Source of the DNA: an uncultured Eubacteriales bacterium
Lineage (GTDB): Bacteria; Bacillota; Clostridia; Lachnospirales; Lachnospiraceae
Assembly (NCBI GenBank): GCA_900539455.1
Contig: UQCD01000008.1
Span: 26,857 to 90,856 of the forward strand
Length of the DNA stretch: 64,000 bases
Direction of reading: 5' to 3'
Shown here in pieces: positions 16,827 through 26,696 of this stretch. Every line of letters starts with the position of its first letter. The stretch's first letter is position 1. The notes beneath the pieces are model-generated. The model saw nothing but the letters and a program-made list of their open reading frames with translations, ran no database searches and was not told the origin of the DNA. A program made the translations under genes and the position numbers.

Positions 16827-18212
16827 ATGAGAATTACTACAAATATATCAGCATTGACAGCAGTAAATCAGCTTAGAAAAAATGACAATTCAGTAGCAAA
16901 GTCACTAGAAAGACTTTCATCAGGATATAAAATAAACAGCTCTGGTGATGATCCGGTAGGTTCAGCTATCTCAAAAAAAATGAAAACCCAGATTAGAGGC
17001 TTAGGCAGAGCCAGTCAGAATGCGTCAGACGGTATAAGTGTTGTAGAAACAGCAGAAAGTACCCTTAATGAAATTTCTGCAATGGTACAAAGAATTAGAG
17101 AATTATCTGTACAGGGAGCTACAGATACATATACTGATGTTGATCGTGAAAGTATAATGAATGAAATTAGCCAGCTTCAGACAGAAATTGATAGAATTGC
17201 CAATGATACAGAATTTAACAGCAAGTCATTATTAAATGGAAATCTAAGCAGAATAACTTATAGCAACAGAAGTGAGGTAGAGGTTACATATATGTCGGAG
17301 TTTGTTAAGTCGGGTGCCTATAACTTAGATGTTACACCAGCAACAAAGTCAGAGTATACTTCAGGTTCAATGTCACCTGCAATGTCTGTTGACGGAACTA
17401 TTGATATTAATGGGACAACTGTAGAGGTAAAAGCAGGAGATACAATTAATGATGTATTTGAAAAGCTTGTAGATGCAGGAAACAAGCTGGATATAACTGT
17501 TGAAAAGCAGGCAAATAACGGCTTTAAAATGACAAGTAATTACACTGGTCTATCATATCCGATTAATATATCTGCCAGTAATACTACTCTGGCAAATGAG
17601 CTTGGAATTACAAATGGTAATTATGTGCAGGGACAAAATGCAGAGGTTTTACCAGATGAATTTAATGTAGGTGGTTCAGGCTTTCCAAGTAGTACAATCG
17701 TTGTAACAGACGGAAATGATGTAACAATTAAAGCCTCAGAGGGCTTTGAAATGAAAGTAAAATTAGACGACTCAATGACAGGGGCAGGTCTTAGAGTACA
17801 GTGTTATGTATTAGAAACCGGCACAATGACTATCCAGTTAGGAGCAAATGAAGCACAGGAAATGGAAATAGACTTACCAGAGGTAACCTGCAAAACCTTA
17901 GGCATTGATAAGGTTAATGCCAGAACCTCAAGTGGCTGTCAAAGAGCAATAGTAATGTGCGATAATGCAAGCTCCTTTATTAATACTGCCCGTTCAAGAA
18001 TTGGTGCATATGAAAACAGATTGGAAAGTACAATTTCATCCTTAGATGTTACAGAGGAAAATTTAACAGCAGCATTATCAAGAATAGAAGATGTGGATAT
18101 GGCAGAAGAAATGACAACATATACTACAGAGAGTGTATTGACTCAGGCAGCTACATCAATGTTAGCACAGGCAAATCAGGTTCCTGAGAAAATATTACAG
18201 CTATTACAGTAG
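16827..18212 (+). CDS. hag: Flagellin
   Basis: 461 residues. The N-terminal D0/D1 region (1-140) is classic: MRITTNISALTAVNQL, LSSGYKINSSGDDPVGSAIS, and QRIRELSVQGATDTYTDVDR, which includes the TLR5-contact segment. The C-terminal D1/D0 (about 380-461) has RSRIGAYENRLESTISSLDV and ends AQANQVPEKILQLLQ. The middle 240 residues are the variable outer domains. It polymerises into the flagellar filament after export. GAAGGA precedes ATG. A FliS-like chaperone gene follows 12 bp downstream. Confidence 0.97.
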   Translation: MRITTNISALTAVNQLRKNDNSVAKSLERLSSGYKINSSGDDPVGSAISKKMKTQIRGLGRASQNASDGISVVETAESTLNEISAMVQRIRELSVQGATDTYTDVDRESIMNEISQLQTEIDRIANDTEFNSKSLLNGNLSRITYSNRSEVEVTYMSEFVKSGAYNLDVTPATKSEYTSGSMSPAMSVDGTIDINGTTVEVKAGDTINDVFEKLVDAGNKLDITVEKQANNGFKMTSNYTGLSYPINISASNTTLANELGITNGNYVQGQNAEVLPDEFNVGGSGFPSSTIVVTDGNDVTIKASEGFEMKVKLDDSMTGAGLRVQCYVLETGTMTIQLGANEAQEMEIDLPEVTCKTLGIDKVNARTSSGCQRAIVMCDNASSFINTARSRIGAYENRLESTISSLDVTEENLTAALSRIEDVDMAEEMTTYTTESVLTQAATSMLAQANQVPEKILQLLQ

Positions 18213-18224
18213 GAGGGATAAATT

Positions 18225-18677
18225 ATGACTAAGGAAGATATTAGAGATTTTTCCATGAAGATTACTCAATGCTCTAAAACAGGGTTAGTTGTAATTACAT
18301 ATGAAATTATAGAAAATTATTTAAATAGTGCTATAGAATGTCATAAAAAAATGGATATTGAGGGTTTTAGATTTAATATTAAAAAGGCTAAGCAGTTTTT
18401 AAATGATTTGTCATCTAGTTTGGATTTTAATTATAAGATTTCCTTTGATTTAATGAGTCTGTATATGTTTATAAATAATAGACTTGTTAGTGCATCAGTT
18501 AGAAAGTCTGTAGACTTGTTAGATGAATGTTTAAACATTATTGACAGCTTGAAGAGTGCCTTTGGAAAAATTGAAGGTGAGGACAAGCGAGGTAAGGTAA
18601 TGCCAAATAGTGACCAGGTTTATGTTGGATTAACATATGGAAAAGGCAGTAAATTAAATGAGTACTCATTAAGATAA
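18225..18677 (+). CDS. fliS: FliS-like flagellar export chaperone
   Basis: A 150-residue helical protein with the FliS layout: KTGLVVITYEIIENYLNSAI matches the first helix pattern, then HKKMDIEGFRFNIKKAKQFL and a segment LNDLSSSLDFNYKISFDLMSL, then LYMFINNRLVSASVRKSVDL. FliS binds the flagellin C-terminus and prevents premature polymerisation. It is divergent from B. subtilis FliS and has an extra C-terminal tail. The position directly after flagellin supports the call. AGGAGG lies before ATG. Confidence 0.8.
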   Translation: MTKEDIRDFSMKITQCSKTGLVVITYEIIENYLNSAIECHKKMDIEGFRFNIKKAKQFLNDLSSSLDFNYKISFDLMSLYMFINNRLVSASVRKSVDLLDECLNIIDSLKSAFGKIEGEDKRGKVMPNSDQVYVGLTYGKGSKLNEYSLR

Positions 18678-18741
18678 AAATAATGAACTTTAGTCATTTT
18701 TTGTTTAAATGTTACAATAATAAAAAATATTTTTAAGTAAA

Positions 18742-18771
18742 TTGCTGATGATTTTTTTGTAATATTATAGT
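18742..18771 (+). promoter_or_regulatory. Candidate promoter of glgB
   Basis: TTGCTG, 18 nt, TATAGT, ending 34 bp before the glgB start. Reasonable vegetative promoter match. Confidence 0.45.
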
Positions 18772-18805
18772 AAAATAAGAGTATTAAAATAGAGTAGGTG
18801 ATAGG

Positions 18806-20797
18806 ATGAACATAATTACACAAACAGACAGATATATATTCGGCCAGGGAAATCATTATGAGATTTACAATAAATTGGGTGCCCACATTATGGAGATTGA
18901 CGGCAGAAAGGGAGTATACTTTGCTGTGTGGGCTCCAAATGCAGCATATGTCAGTGTTGTGGGTGATTTTAATGAGTGGGATCCACATAGGAATGGTATG
19001 CAGGCAATAGAAACTTCAGGTATCTGGGAGGCATTTATCCCAGAGGTAAAGGAATGGGATACATACAAGTTTGCTATATTTACTAGAGATGGGCGTATTT
19101 TATATAAGGCAGACCCATATGCCTTCCATTCAGAGCTCAGACCTGGAAATGCCAGCAAGGTAGCAAATATAGAGGGATTTAATTGGACAGACCAGAAATG
19201 GATTGAAGAAAAGGACAAAGAGGATCCTACAAAGGAGCCAATGTCTATATATGAGGTTCATTTAGGCTCGTGGCAGAAGGATTACGAAAGAAATGAATGG
19301 GGATTTATTCCTTATAATGAAATAGCACCAAAGCTTGCTGCATATGTGAAAGAGATGGGATATACACATGTTGAGGTAATGGGTATATCAGAGCATCCAT
19401 TAGACCAGTCTTGGGGCTATCAGGTTACTGGATATTTCTCACCAACTTCAAGATATGGCGGACCGTTTGAGTTTATGAAGTTTGTAGATATTATGCACGA
19501 AAATGGCATAGGAGTTATTCTTGACTGGGTACCTGCACATTTCCCAAAGGATGCACACGGACTTGCAGAGTTTGATGGTACTTGCTTATACGAGTATCCA
19601 GACCCTAGAAAGGGCGAGCACGCAGAGTGGGGTACAAAGGTATTTAACTACGAGAAAAATGAGGTTAGAAACTTCCTTATTGCCAATGCTTTGTACTGGG
19701 TTGAAAAGTACCATGTTGATGCACTTAGAGTAGATGCTGTAGCATCTATGCTTTACTTAGATTACAATAGAAGTAATGGTCAATGGGTTCCAAACAAGTA
19801 TGGTGGAAATGGAAACCTGGAGGCTATGGAATTCCTTAAACATGTTAATAGTATTATGACCAAGAGAAATAAGAGAGCTTTTCTTATTGCTGAGGAGTCA
19901 ACAGCGTGGCCAAAGGTTACAGGCGCTACTGAAGATGGTGGTTTAGGCTTTGGTTTTAAATGGAATATGGGTTGGATGAATGACTTCCTGGAGTATGTAA
20001 AGGTAGACCCATTATTTAAAAAAGGAAATCACAATAAGATGACTTTTGGTATGACATACGCATTTAGTGAAAATTTCATACTTGTAATTTCTCACGATGA
20101 GGTAGTTCATCTTAAATGTTCAATGATAAATAAAATGCCAGGATATAAGGTAGACAAATTTGCAAACCTTAAGGTTGCATATACCTTTATGATGGGACAC
20201 CCTGGAAAGAAGCTTTTGTTTATGGGACAGGAGTTCGGACAGCTATCTGAATGGTCAGAGGACAAGAATTTGGAATGGTATCTTTTAAATGAGCCATTAC
20301 ACAAGGAAATGCAGGACTATGTGGCTGGTCTTTTAAAGATATACAAGAGCAACAAGCCATTGTATGCTTATGACAACAACCAGAACAATTATGATAGTTT
20401 CCAGTGGATTAACTGTGATGATGCAGATAGAAGCATTTTCAGCTTTATTAGAAAAAATCCAGACAGCTTTAGCGAGTCACTTATATTTATATGTAACTTT
20501 ACTCCAATCGAGAGAGATGATTATTTCTTAGGAGTACCGCTAAAAGGTAAATATAAGGTAATCGCAGATAGTTTTAGTGAAACTACAGATGAGGACAATT
20601 TTGAAACTGCTAAGGCAAAGAGAGCTGCAATGTATGTTGAGGATTCTTATACAGCAGTTGAGGAAGAAACAGACAATCTTCCATATAGATTAAATATAAA
20701 GCTTAGACCATATGAAGCAATAGTTCTTAAAGCACCTAAGGAGCAAAAGAAGGCTAAGGCTGACGAAACAAAGACAGCAAAAAAATCCAAGAAATAA
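18806..20797 (+). CDS. glgB: 1,4-alpha-glucan branching enzyme
   Basis: A 663-residue GH13 enzyme that makes alpha-1,6 branches in glycogen. An N-terminal CBM48 module (about 25-110, with VYFAVWAPNAAYVSVVGDFN) is followed by the catalytic barrel: DWVPAHFP, RVDAVAS with nucleophile D310, LIAEEST with acid/base E363, and SHDEVVH. After SHDEVVH the usual GK is replaced by LK (VVHLKCSMINKMPGY), a small deviation. The C-terminal beta domain ends in a Lys/Ala-rich tail of about 20 residues. No other glg genes are nearby. Confidence 0.95.
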   Translation: MNIITQTDRYIFGQGNHYEIYNKLGAHIMEIDGRKGVYFAVWAPNAAYVSVVGDFNEWDPHRNGMQAIETSGIWEAFIPEVKEWDTYKFAIFTRDGRILYKADPYAFHSELRPGNASKVANIEGFNWTDQKWIEEKDKEDPTKEPMSIYEVHLGSWQKDYERNEWGFIPYNEIAPKLAAYVKEMGYTHVEVMGISEHPLDQSWGYQVTGYFSPTSRYGGPFEFMKFVDIMHENGIGVILDWVPAHFPKDAHGLAEFDGTCLYEYPDPRKGEHAEWGTKVFNYEKNEVRNFLIANALYWVEKYHVDALRVDAVASMLYLDYNRSNGQWVPNKYGGNGNLEAMEFLKHVNSIMTKRNKRAFLIAEESTAWPKVTGATEDGGLGFGFKWNMGWMNDFLEYVKVDPLFKKGNHNKMTFGMTYAFSENFILVISHDEVVHLKCSMINKMPGYKVDKFANLKVAYTFMMGHPGKKLLFMGQEFGQLSEWSEDKNLEWYLLNEPLHKEMQDYVAGLLKIYKSNKPLYAYDNNQNNYDSFQWINCDDADRSIFSFIRKNPDSFSESLIFICNFTPIERDDYFLGVPLKGKYKVIADSFSETTDEDNFETAKAKRAAMYVEDSYTAVEEETDNLPYRLNIKLRPYEAIVLKAPKEQKKAKADETKTAKKSKK

Positions 20798-20810
20798 TAA
20801 TACAATAAAG

Positions 20811-20848
20811 ATAAAGACAAGTTATTAAAGGCTTGTCTTTATTTTTTG
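20811..20848 (+). terminator. Rho-independent terminator after glgB
   Basis: ATAAAGACAAG (20811-20821) pairs perfectly with CTTGTCTTTAT (20832-20842), followed by a T run. It may also serve the convergent gene. Confidence 0.9.
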
Positions 20849-20873
20849 TAATCTAAAAGTATGAAATATAATA

Positions 20874-22109
20874 TTAAGGGTTGCAGATTTTACAAGGAAC
20901 ATAGCCCTTTTCTAAAATAGTATCCCTGGTTTCATTTGATAGGAGCTTATTATGGTCTGCAATTTCATTTGCGTGTTTACAGCTTGGAAGATGAAATTTC
21001 ATAGTGTTAGTGTTTAAAATGTAGGTAATTGCAGATGTGGTGGCATTGTTATTAGAGTTGTTATTAGCATTGCTATTGCTGCTGCTATTGTTATTTGTGT
21101 TACTATTACTATTACCATTACCACTACTATTACTATCATTTTTTTCTGTATTGTATGAAATAGAATTATTTTTTATTGTAAATTCAATAGTCCCTGCCAA
21201 ATCTGTACGCAGCACAGTAATATTTTTTGAAACTAATCTTTCTAAGACATCACTTGCAGGGTGGCCGTAGCTGTTATTTCTTTCACAGCTTATAACAGCA
21301 TATTGTGGATTAACAGCATTTAAAAACTGGCTGGAGGTGGAGGATGAGCTTCCGTGGTGACCAACTACTAAAATATCAGAATTAAGGTTGAATTGATTAT
21401 TTAGCATTTCATTTTCACTATACTGGGTGGCGTCACCGGTAATTAAAACAGAGCTGCCACCAAAAGTAATTTTTACAACTATGGAGTAGTCATTTTCGCT
21501 TTCGTATGCAGGGCTATTAGGTGCTAAAATTTGTATCTTAGCGCTGCCTAATGGATATGTAGTACCTACAGTTGGATAGGTTATAGAAATTCCCTTAGTA
21601 TTAATGGCTTTTATAAAGGAATTGTAAATACGGGAGCTTGCAGTATAGTTAGGAGCAATTAGCTGGCTGATAGAGTAATTATATATTACACCGACTAAAC
21701 CACTTATATGGTCAGCATCATAGTGGGAAGCAAAAACATAATCAAAATTTGTAATGTTGTTCTTTGACAGATAGCTGACTAAGAAGGATGAATAGTCACC
21801 ATTGCCACCATCATACAGCATATAATGATTATCGCAGTTAATTAAAACACTAAGCCCCTGTCCAACATCTAGGACAGTAACATTTAGAAAGCCTTGTGAG
21901 CTATCAGAAATAGAGCTGTTGTCTTTAGAGGAGTAATCATCGTGATTATAGTTATAATCTGTGGTTTCGTAGGCTGAGGTATTAGGATTATTTGCTGTGT
22001 TTGAAGCATTATTAGTAATACCTATTGTCATTAAAGCAAAAAGAATAACAGCACTTACTGCTGTGAGGGGCGTTCTTTTATTATGTTTGTTTTTCTTATA
22101 CATTTTCAT
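20874..22109 (-). CDS. ComEC-like metallo-beta-lactamase-fold hydrolase, secreted, with Cys-rich C-terminal module
   Basis: 411 residues. An N-terminal membrane segment (about 14-32) anchors it or acts as a signal peptide. Residues about 75-315 match the ComEC/Rec2-type metallo-beta-lactamase domain: LDVGQGLSVLI, the metal motif SHYDADHISGL, ITGDATQYSE and VVGHHGSSSS. A linker of about 40 residues made almost only of Asn and Ser follows. The C-terminus has FHLPSC and, 28 residues later, CKIC, the same H...C...CxxC module as the pseudopilin at 5768-6829. Such stand-alone proteins are extracellular; the substrate (nucleotide, DNA) is unknown. The gene converges on glgB. Confidence 0.88.
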   Translation of the reverse strand: MKMYKKNKHNKRTPLTAVSAVILFALMTIGITNNASNTANNPNTSAYETTDYNYNHDDYSSKDNSSISDSSQGFLNVTVLDVGQGLSVLINCDNHYMLYDGGNGDYSSFLVSYLSKNNITNFDYVFASHYDADHISGLVGVIYNYSISQLIAPNYTASSRIYNSFIKAINTKGISITYPTVGTTYPLGSAKIQILAPNSPAYESENDYSIVVKITFGGSSVLITGDATQYSENEMLNNQFNLNSDILVVGHHGSSSSTSSQFLNAVNPQYAVISCERNNSYGHPASDVLERLVSKNITVLRTDLAGTIEFTIKNNSISYNTEKNDSNSSGNGNSNSNTNNNSSSNSNANNNSNNNATTSAITYILNTNTMKFHLPSCKHANEIADHNKLLSNETRDTILEKGYVPCKICNP

Positions 22110-22226
22110 ATATATTTATCCTTACATATATTAATTTGTTTTAATAAAACAGCTAAGTGAGCTGTCAGAAAATTATAACATACAAGTAAGTAATGTGAAA
22201 GATAAGCCTACAGCTAACATTCTTGC

Positions 22227-22255
22227 TTGATAATTGGTACAAATAAATGTATAAT
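22227..22255 (+). promoter_or_regulatory. Candidate promoter of the aconitase gene
   Basis: TTGATA, 17 nt, TATAAT, ending 50 bp before the start codon. Confidence 0.6.
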
Positions 22256-22270
22256 GTCACTTGAATAACT

Positions 22271-22282
22271 AACGCAAGCGTT
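22271..22282. promoter_or_regulatory. Dyad AACGC-AA-GCGTT, possible operator
   Basis: Perfect 5-bp arms with a 2-bp centre, 15 bp downstream of the -10, in the position of a repressor site. The binding protein is unknown. Confidence 0.4.
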
Positions 22283-22305
22283 TATATAACGGAAATGGAG
22301 GAAAA

Positions 22306-24594
22306 ATGGTAACATTAAGCAACTACGGCGCATATCTTTTAAACGGTGTAGATGTTGTCGAGGACAATGTTGATGCTGCTAAGGTATTAGAAAGCAGGCT
22401 TGGAAAAACTGTTTCAAAGGAAGAAGCAAAAAAGAATACAATAGCTTATGGAATATTAGAAAATCATAATACATCTTCTAATATGGAAAAGCTTCAAATT
22501 AAATTTGATAAATTAACATCCCACGATATTACTTTTGTAGGTATTATTCAGACCGCAAGAGCATCAGGACTTACAAAATTCCCTATACCATATGTACTTA
22601 CAAACTGCCACAACTCACTTTGTGCAGTAGGTGGTACAATAAACGAGGATGACCATATGTTTGGTCTTACCTGTGCAAAGAAATATGGTGGTGTTTATGT
22701 TCCACCTCATCAGGCAGTAATTCACCAGTTTGCAAGAGAAATGCTTGCAGGCGGCGGCAAGATGATTTTAGGCTCTGACAGCCATACACGATATGGTGCA
22801 TTAGGAACAATGGCAATGGGCGAAGGTGGTCCAGAGCTTGTTAAACAGCTTCTTGAGCAGACATACGATATTAATATGCCGGGCGTTGTAGGAATTTATC
22901 TTACAGGCTCACCTGCAAAGGGTGTAGGTCCACAGGATGTGGCTTTGGCTATTATCGGTGCAGTATTTGCTAATGGTTATGTTAAAAATAAAGTAATGGA
23001 GTTTGTAGGACCAGGTGTTGAAAACCTTAGTGCTGATTTTAGAATTGGTATTGATGTTATGACAACTGAAACTACCTGTTTATCTTCAATCTGGAAAACA
23101 GATGAGAAGATTAAAGAATTCTATGATGTTCATGGCAGGGTGGATGAATATAAGGAGTTAAATCCAGGTAGTGTTGCATACTATGACGGTATGGTATATG
23201 TTGATTTAAGCAAGGTTAAGCCTATGATAGCTATGCCATTCCACCCAAGTAATACATACACTATTGAGGAATTAAATGCAAACCTTTTAGATATTCTTCA
23301 TGATGTAGAAAAGAAGGCACTTGTTTCACTTGACGGTAAGGTTGATTATAAGCTTACAGACAAGGTTAGAAATGGTAAACTCTATGTTGAACAGGGTATT
23401 ATCGCTGGTTGTGCTGGTGGTGGATATGAAAATATCTGTGATGCAGCAGACATTTTGCGTGGCAAGAATATTGGTGCAGACGAATTTACACTTAGTGTAT
23501 ATCCTGCTAGTACACCTATTTATGTTGAGCTTGCTAGAAATGGCAGACTTGCAGACCTTATGGCAACAGGTGCAATCGTTAAGACAGCTTTTTGTGGTCC
23601 ATGCTTTGGTGCTGGAGATACACCATCAAATAATGCCTTTAGTATTAGACATTCAACAAGAAACTTCCCTAACAGAGAAGGTTCAAAATTACAGAATGGT
23701 CAGATTGCTTCAGTTGCACTTATGGATGCCCGTTCTATTGCAGCAACAGCAGCAAACAAGGGTTACCTTACAGCAGCAACAGATTTAGATGTTGAATATA
23801 CATCACCAAAATATCACTTTGATAGTTCAATATATGCCAATAGAGTATTTGACTCTAAGGGTGTTGCAGATGATAGCGTAGAAATCAAATTTGGTCCAAA
23901 TATTAAGGATTGGCCAAAGATGATAGCTCTTACAGAAAACTTAGTGTTAAAGGTAGTATCTGAAATTCATGACCCAGTTACTACAACAGATGAGCTTATT
24001 CCTTCAGGAGAAACATCATCATATCGTTCAAATCCTCTTGGACTTGCTGAGTTTACTTTATCAAGAAAGGACCCAGAATATGTAGGTCTTGCAAAGGAAG
24101 TAAAGAAGGCAGAGGAAACAAGAGAAACAGATACTTGTCCAGCTGGTGTTCTTCCAGAAATTAAAGATGTAATGGATGCAATTAAGGCTAAATTTCCAGA
24201 TGTAAACAGAGGAAATATTGGTATTGGTTCAACAATTTATGCTGTTAAGCCAGGTGACGGTTCAGCAAGAGAGCAGGCTGCTTCCTGTCAGAAGGTTCTT
24301 GGTGGCTGGGCAAACATTGCAAAGGAATATGCAACAAAGAGATACCGTTCAAACCTTATCAACTGGGGAATGCTTCCATTCATATATGAAGAGGATGAGC
24401 TTCCATTTACAAAGGGAGATTACATTTTTGTACCACAGATTATAAATGCAGTAAAAGATAAGCTTACAGATATTCCAGCTTATGTTGTAAAAAATGGCGA
24501 GCTTAAAGAGTTCACATTAAAGATGGGTGAGCTTACAGATGATGAAAGAGATATTATTCTTAAAGGCTGCTTAATCAATTACAACAGGAAATAA
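22306..24594 (+). CDS. acnA: Aconitate hydratase (hydratase family)
   Basis: A 762-residue iron-sulfur hydro-lyase interconverting citrate and isocitrate. Motifs: GSDSHTRYGALGTMAMGEGG, the cluster cysteines C369 (IIAGCAGGGYEN) and C430/C433 (FCGPCFGAGD), then the C-terminal swivel domain (about 580-762). All three cluster ligands are present. The first cysteine context is AGC rather than GSC, so a related hydratase substrate is possible. GGAGG stands before ATG. No citrate synthase or isocitrate dehydrogenase gene is beside it; it is monocistronic between a promoter and a terminator. The gene symbol is by family only. Confidence 0.85.
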   Translation: MVTLSNYGAYLLNGVDVVEDNVDAAKVLESRLGKTVSKEEAKKNTIAYGILENHNTSSNMEKLQIKFDKLTSHDITFVGIIQTARASGLTKFPIPYVLTNCHNSLCAVGGTINEDDHMFGLTCAKKYGGVYVPPHQAVIHQFAREMLAGGGKMILGSDSHTRYGALGTMAMGEGGPELVKQLLEQTYDINMPGVVGIYLTGSPAKGVGPQDVALAIIGAVFANGYVKNKVMEFVGPGVENLSADFRIGIDVMTTETTCLSSIWKTDEKIKEFYDVHGRVDEYKELNPGSVAYYDGMVYVDLSKVKPMIAMPFHPSNTYTIEELNANLLDILHDVEKKALVSLDGKVDYKLTDKVRNGKLYVEQGIIAGCAGGGYENICDAADILRGKNIGADEFTLSVYPASTPIYVELARNGRLADLMATGAIVKTAFCGPCFGAGDTPSNNAFSIRHSTRNFPNREGSKLQNGQIASVALMDARSIAATAANKGYLTAATDLDVEYTSPKYHFDSSIYANRVFDSKGVADDSVEIKFGPNIKDWPKMIALTENLVLKVVSEIHDPVTTTDELIPSGETSSYRSNPLGLAEFTLSRKDPEYVGLAKEVKKAEETRETDTCPAGVLPEIKDVMDAIKAKFPDVNRGNIGIGSTIYAVKPGDGSAREQAASCQKVLGGWANIAKEYATKRYRSNLINWGMLPFIYEEDELPFTKGDYIFVPQIINAVKDKLTDIPAYVVKNGELKEFTLKMGELTDDERDIILKGCLINYNRK

Positions 24595-24610
24595 GAAGTA
24601 TGTAAATAAT

Positions 24611-24662
24611 AAAGGCAGTTGCTTTAGTCGATTTTTATGGCTGGGGTGACTGCCTTTTGTGA
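24611..24662 (+). terminator. Stem-loop terminator after aconitase
   Basis: AAAGGCAGT (24611-24619) pairs with ACTGCCTTT (24649-24657) and is followed by TGTGATTT. Loop of about 29 nt. Confidence 0.65.
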
Positions 24663-24829
24663 TTTAATTTAAGTCATAAAACTACAAATTTAATACAAAT
24701 ATTATACATTTTTAATACAAATACTCTTAGGATATGATAGAATATTGCAGGTAAACACATTTAAATAATATAAGTAGTGAAGGAAAATATACATAATATA
24801 CTTATATGAAGAATATAGGAGGAATAATG

Positions 24830-25816
24830 ATGCAAAAAGCACCTAAATTTGACATTAACGATTTGAAGCCATCACAGCTTAAGAAAATCGTTTTAGCTGT
24901 AGTAGGAATAATGGCAGTTATACTGGTAGTTTTTAACTGCACATATCAGGTAAAGGAACAGGAGCAGGCAGTGCTATTAACCTTTGGTAATGCAAAAACT
25001 GTGTCTGAATCGGGATTACATTTTAAAATTCCATTTATACAAACAGTTGAAAAAGTTGACACTACTATTAAAGGCTTTTCAATAGGCTATGATATTGATA
25101 CAAACGAAACTGTTGAGGATGAATCATTAATGATTACATCAGACTACAACTTTGTAAATGTTGATTTCTTTGTCGAGTATCAGGTATCAGACCCTATTTT
25201 GGCATTATACGCATCACAGGACCCTGTTGAAATATTGAAAAATATAGCACAAAGCTGTATAAGAACTGTAATAGGACAAACAGATGTTGATAGTGTTCTT
25301 ACTACCGGAAAGAGCGAAATTCAATCAGAAATCAAGCAGATGATTAATGATAGATTAAATCAAAATGATTTGGGAATTTATCTTGTAAATATTACAATGC
25401 AGGACGCAGAGCCACCTACACAGGCTGTAATCGAGGCATTTAAGGCTGTTGAAACAGCAAAGCAGGGTAAGGAAACAGCAATAAATAATGCAAATAAATA
25501 TAAAAATGAGAAAATACCAGCAGCAGAGGCAAGTGTAGACCAGATTTTACAGAATGCAGAAGCAAAGAAGCAGGAGAGAATAAACGAGGCTACAGGCCAG
25601 GTAGCAAGATTTAACCAGATGTACAAGGAGTACATTAAATTCCCTGAAATAACAAAGCAGAGAATGTTCTATGAAACAATGGAAGAAGTATTGCCTTCAC
25701 TTGAGATTATTATAGATAGTGGAAACGGTTCGGTACAAAAGATATTACCACTTAGCAACTTCTCAAATATAAACATTGGCAATAATCAGTCAACAACTAC
25801 AGAAGGAGAAAATTAA
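24830..25816 (+). CDS. hflK: HflK-like SPFH membrane protein
   Basis: A 328-residue SPFH/band-7 protein: cytoplasmic start, one membrane helix (about 20-40, LAVVGIMAVILVVFNCTY), then the SPFH domain with EQEQAVLLTFGNAKTV and a helical C-terminal half (KQGKETAINNANKY, AEAKKQERINEATG). HflK and HflC form a membrane cage that restrains the FtsH protease. Two adjacent ATGs follow AGGAGG; the second (24830, 7 nt spacing) is preferred over 24806 or 24827. hflC begins 1 nt after its stop. Confidence 0.9.
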   Translation: MQKAPKFDINDLKPSQLKKIVLAVVGIMAVILVVFNCTYQVKEQEQAVLLTFGNAKTVSESGLHFKIPFIQTVEKVDTTIKGFSIGYDIDTNETVEDESLMITSDYNFVNVDFFVEYQVSDPILALYASQDPVEILKNIAQSCIRTVIGQTDVDSVLTTGKSEIQSEIKQMINDRLNQNDLGIYLVNITMQDAEPPTQAVIEAFKAVETAKQGKETAINNANKYKNEKIPAAEASVDQILQNAEAKKQERINEATGQVARFNQMYKEYIKFPEITKQRMFYETMEEVLPSLEIIIDSGNGSVQKILPLSNFSNINIGNNQSTTTEGEN

Positions 25817-25817
25817 T

Positions 25818-26696
25818 ATGAGCAAAGCAAAAAAAGCAGGAAAGATTTCAATAGTTGTATTAATAGTATTAGCTGTAATATGTATATTCTCATCGCTGGT
25901 TGTGACATATCAGGACGAATATAAGCTTGTAAGGGTATTTGGAAAGGTAGACAGAGTTATTACAGAGGCAGGAATCAGCTTTAAAATTCCATTTGTAGAA
26001 GAGATTGATACATTACCAAAGGAAATATTACTTTATGATCTTGCTACAAGTGATGTAATTACCAAGGACAAAAAAACAATGGTTGCAGACACTTATGTTT
26101 TATGGAGAATAGAGGACCCACTTTTATTTGCACAGACACTTAGTGGCTCAGTTACAAGTGCAGAGGGAAGAATTAATGCGTCTGTATTTAATGCACTAAA
26201 AGAGGTAATTGGTAGTATGACACAGGCTGAGGTAATCAGTGCAAGAGATGGACTTCTTAGCGAAACTCTTTTAAATAAAATCGGTGCATCAATGGAGCAG
26301 TACGGAATTAAGCTGGTTGATGTGGAAACAAAGCACCTGGACTTACCAAACGACAACAAAGAAGCTGTATATGAGCGAATGATTTCGGAAAGAAACCAGA
26401 TGGCAGCTCAATATACAGCAGAGGGTGATTCTCAATCACAAATTATTAAAAATACAACTGACAAGGATGTGTCAATTATGATTTCTGAGGCAGAGGCTAA
26501 GGCAGAGCAGATTGTTGCAGAAGGTGAAGCACAGTATATGAAAACCTTATCGGACGCATACTCAGATACATCAAAAAGTGAATTTTACAGCTTTGTAAGA
26601 AGCTTAGATGCAGCCAAAAATTCTTTAACAGGTGATAATAAAACACTTATATTATCAAGTGATTCACCAATAGCACAAATTTTTATGGGACAGTAA
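25818..26696 (+). CDS. hflC: HflC-like SPFH membrane protein
   Basis: A 292-residue partner of HflK: an N-terminal membrane helix (about 7-28), then an SPFH domain with DEYKLVRVFGKVDRVI, ending in a helical segment (MISEAEAKAEQIVAEGEAQY). The frame is open from 25776, but the Shine-Dalgarno AGAAGGAG inside the end of hflK points to ATG at 25818. Its 3' end overlaps the convergent dehydrogenase gene by 14 bp. No ftsH is in the window. Confidence 0.9.
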   Translation: MSKAKKAGKISIVVLIVLAVICIFSSLVVTYQDEYKLVRVFGKVDRVITEAGISFKIPFVEEIDTLPKEILLYDLATSDVITKDKKTMVADTYVLWRIEDPLLFAQTLSGSVTSAEGRINASVFNALKEVIGSMTQAEVISARDGLLSETLLNKIGASMEQYGIKLVDVETKHLDLPNDNKEAVYERMISERNQMAAQYTAEGDSQSQIIKNTTDKDVSIMISEAEAKAEQIVAEGEAQYMKTLSDAYSDTSKSEFYSFVRSLDAAKNSLTGDNKTLILSSDSPIAQIFMGQ

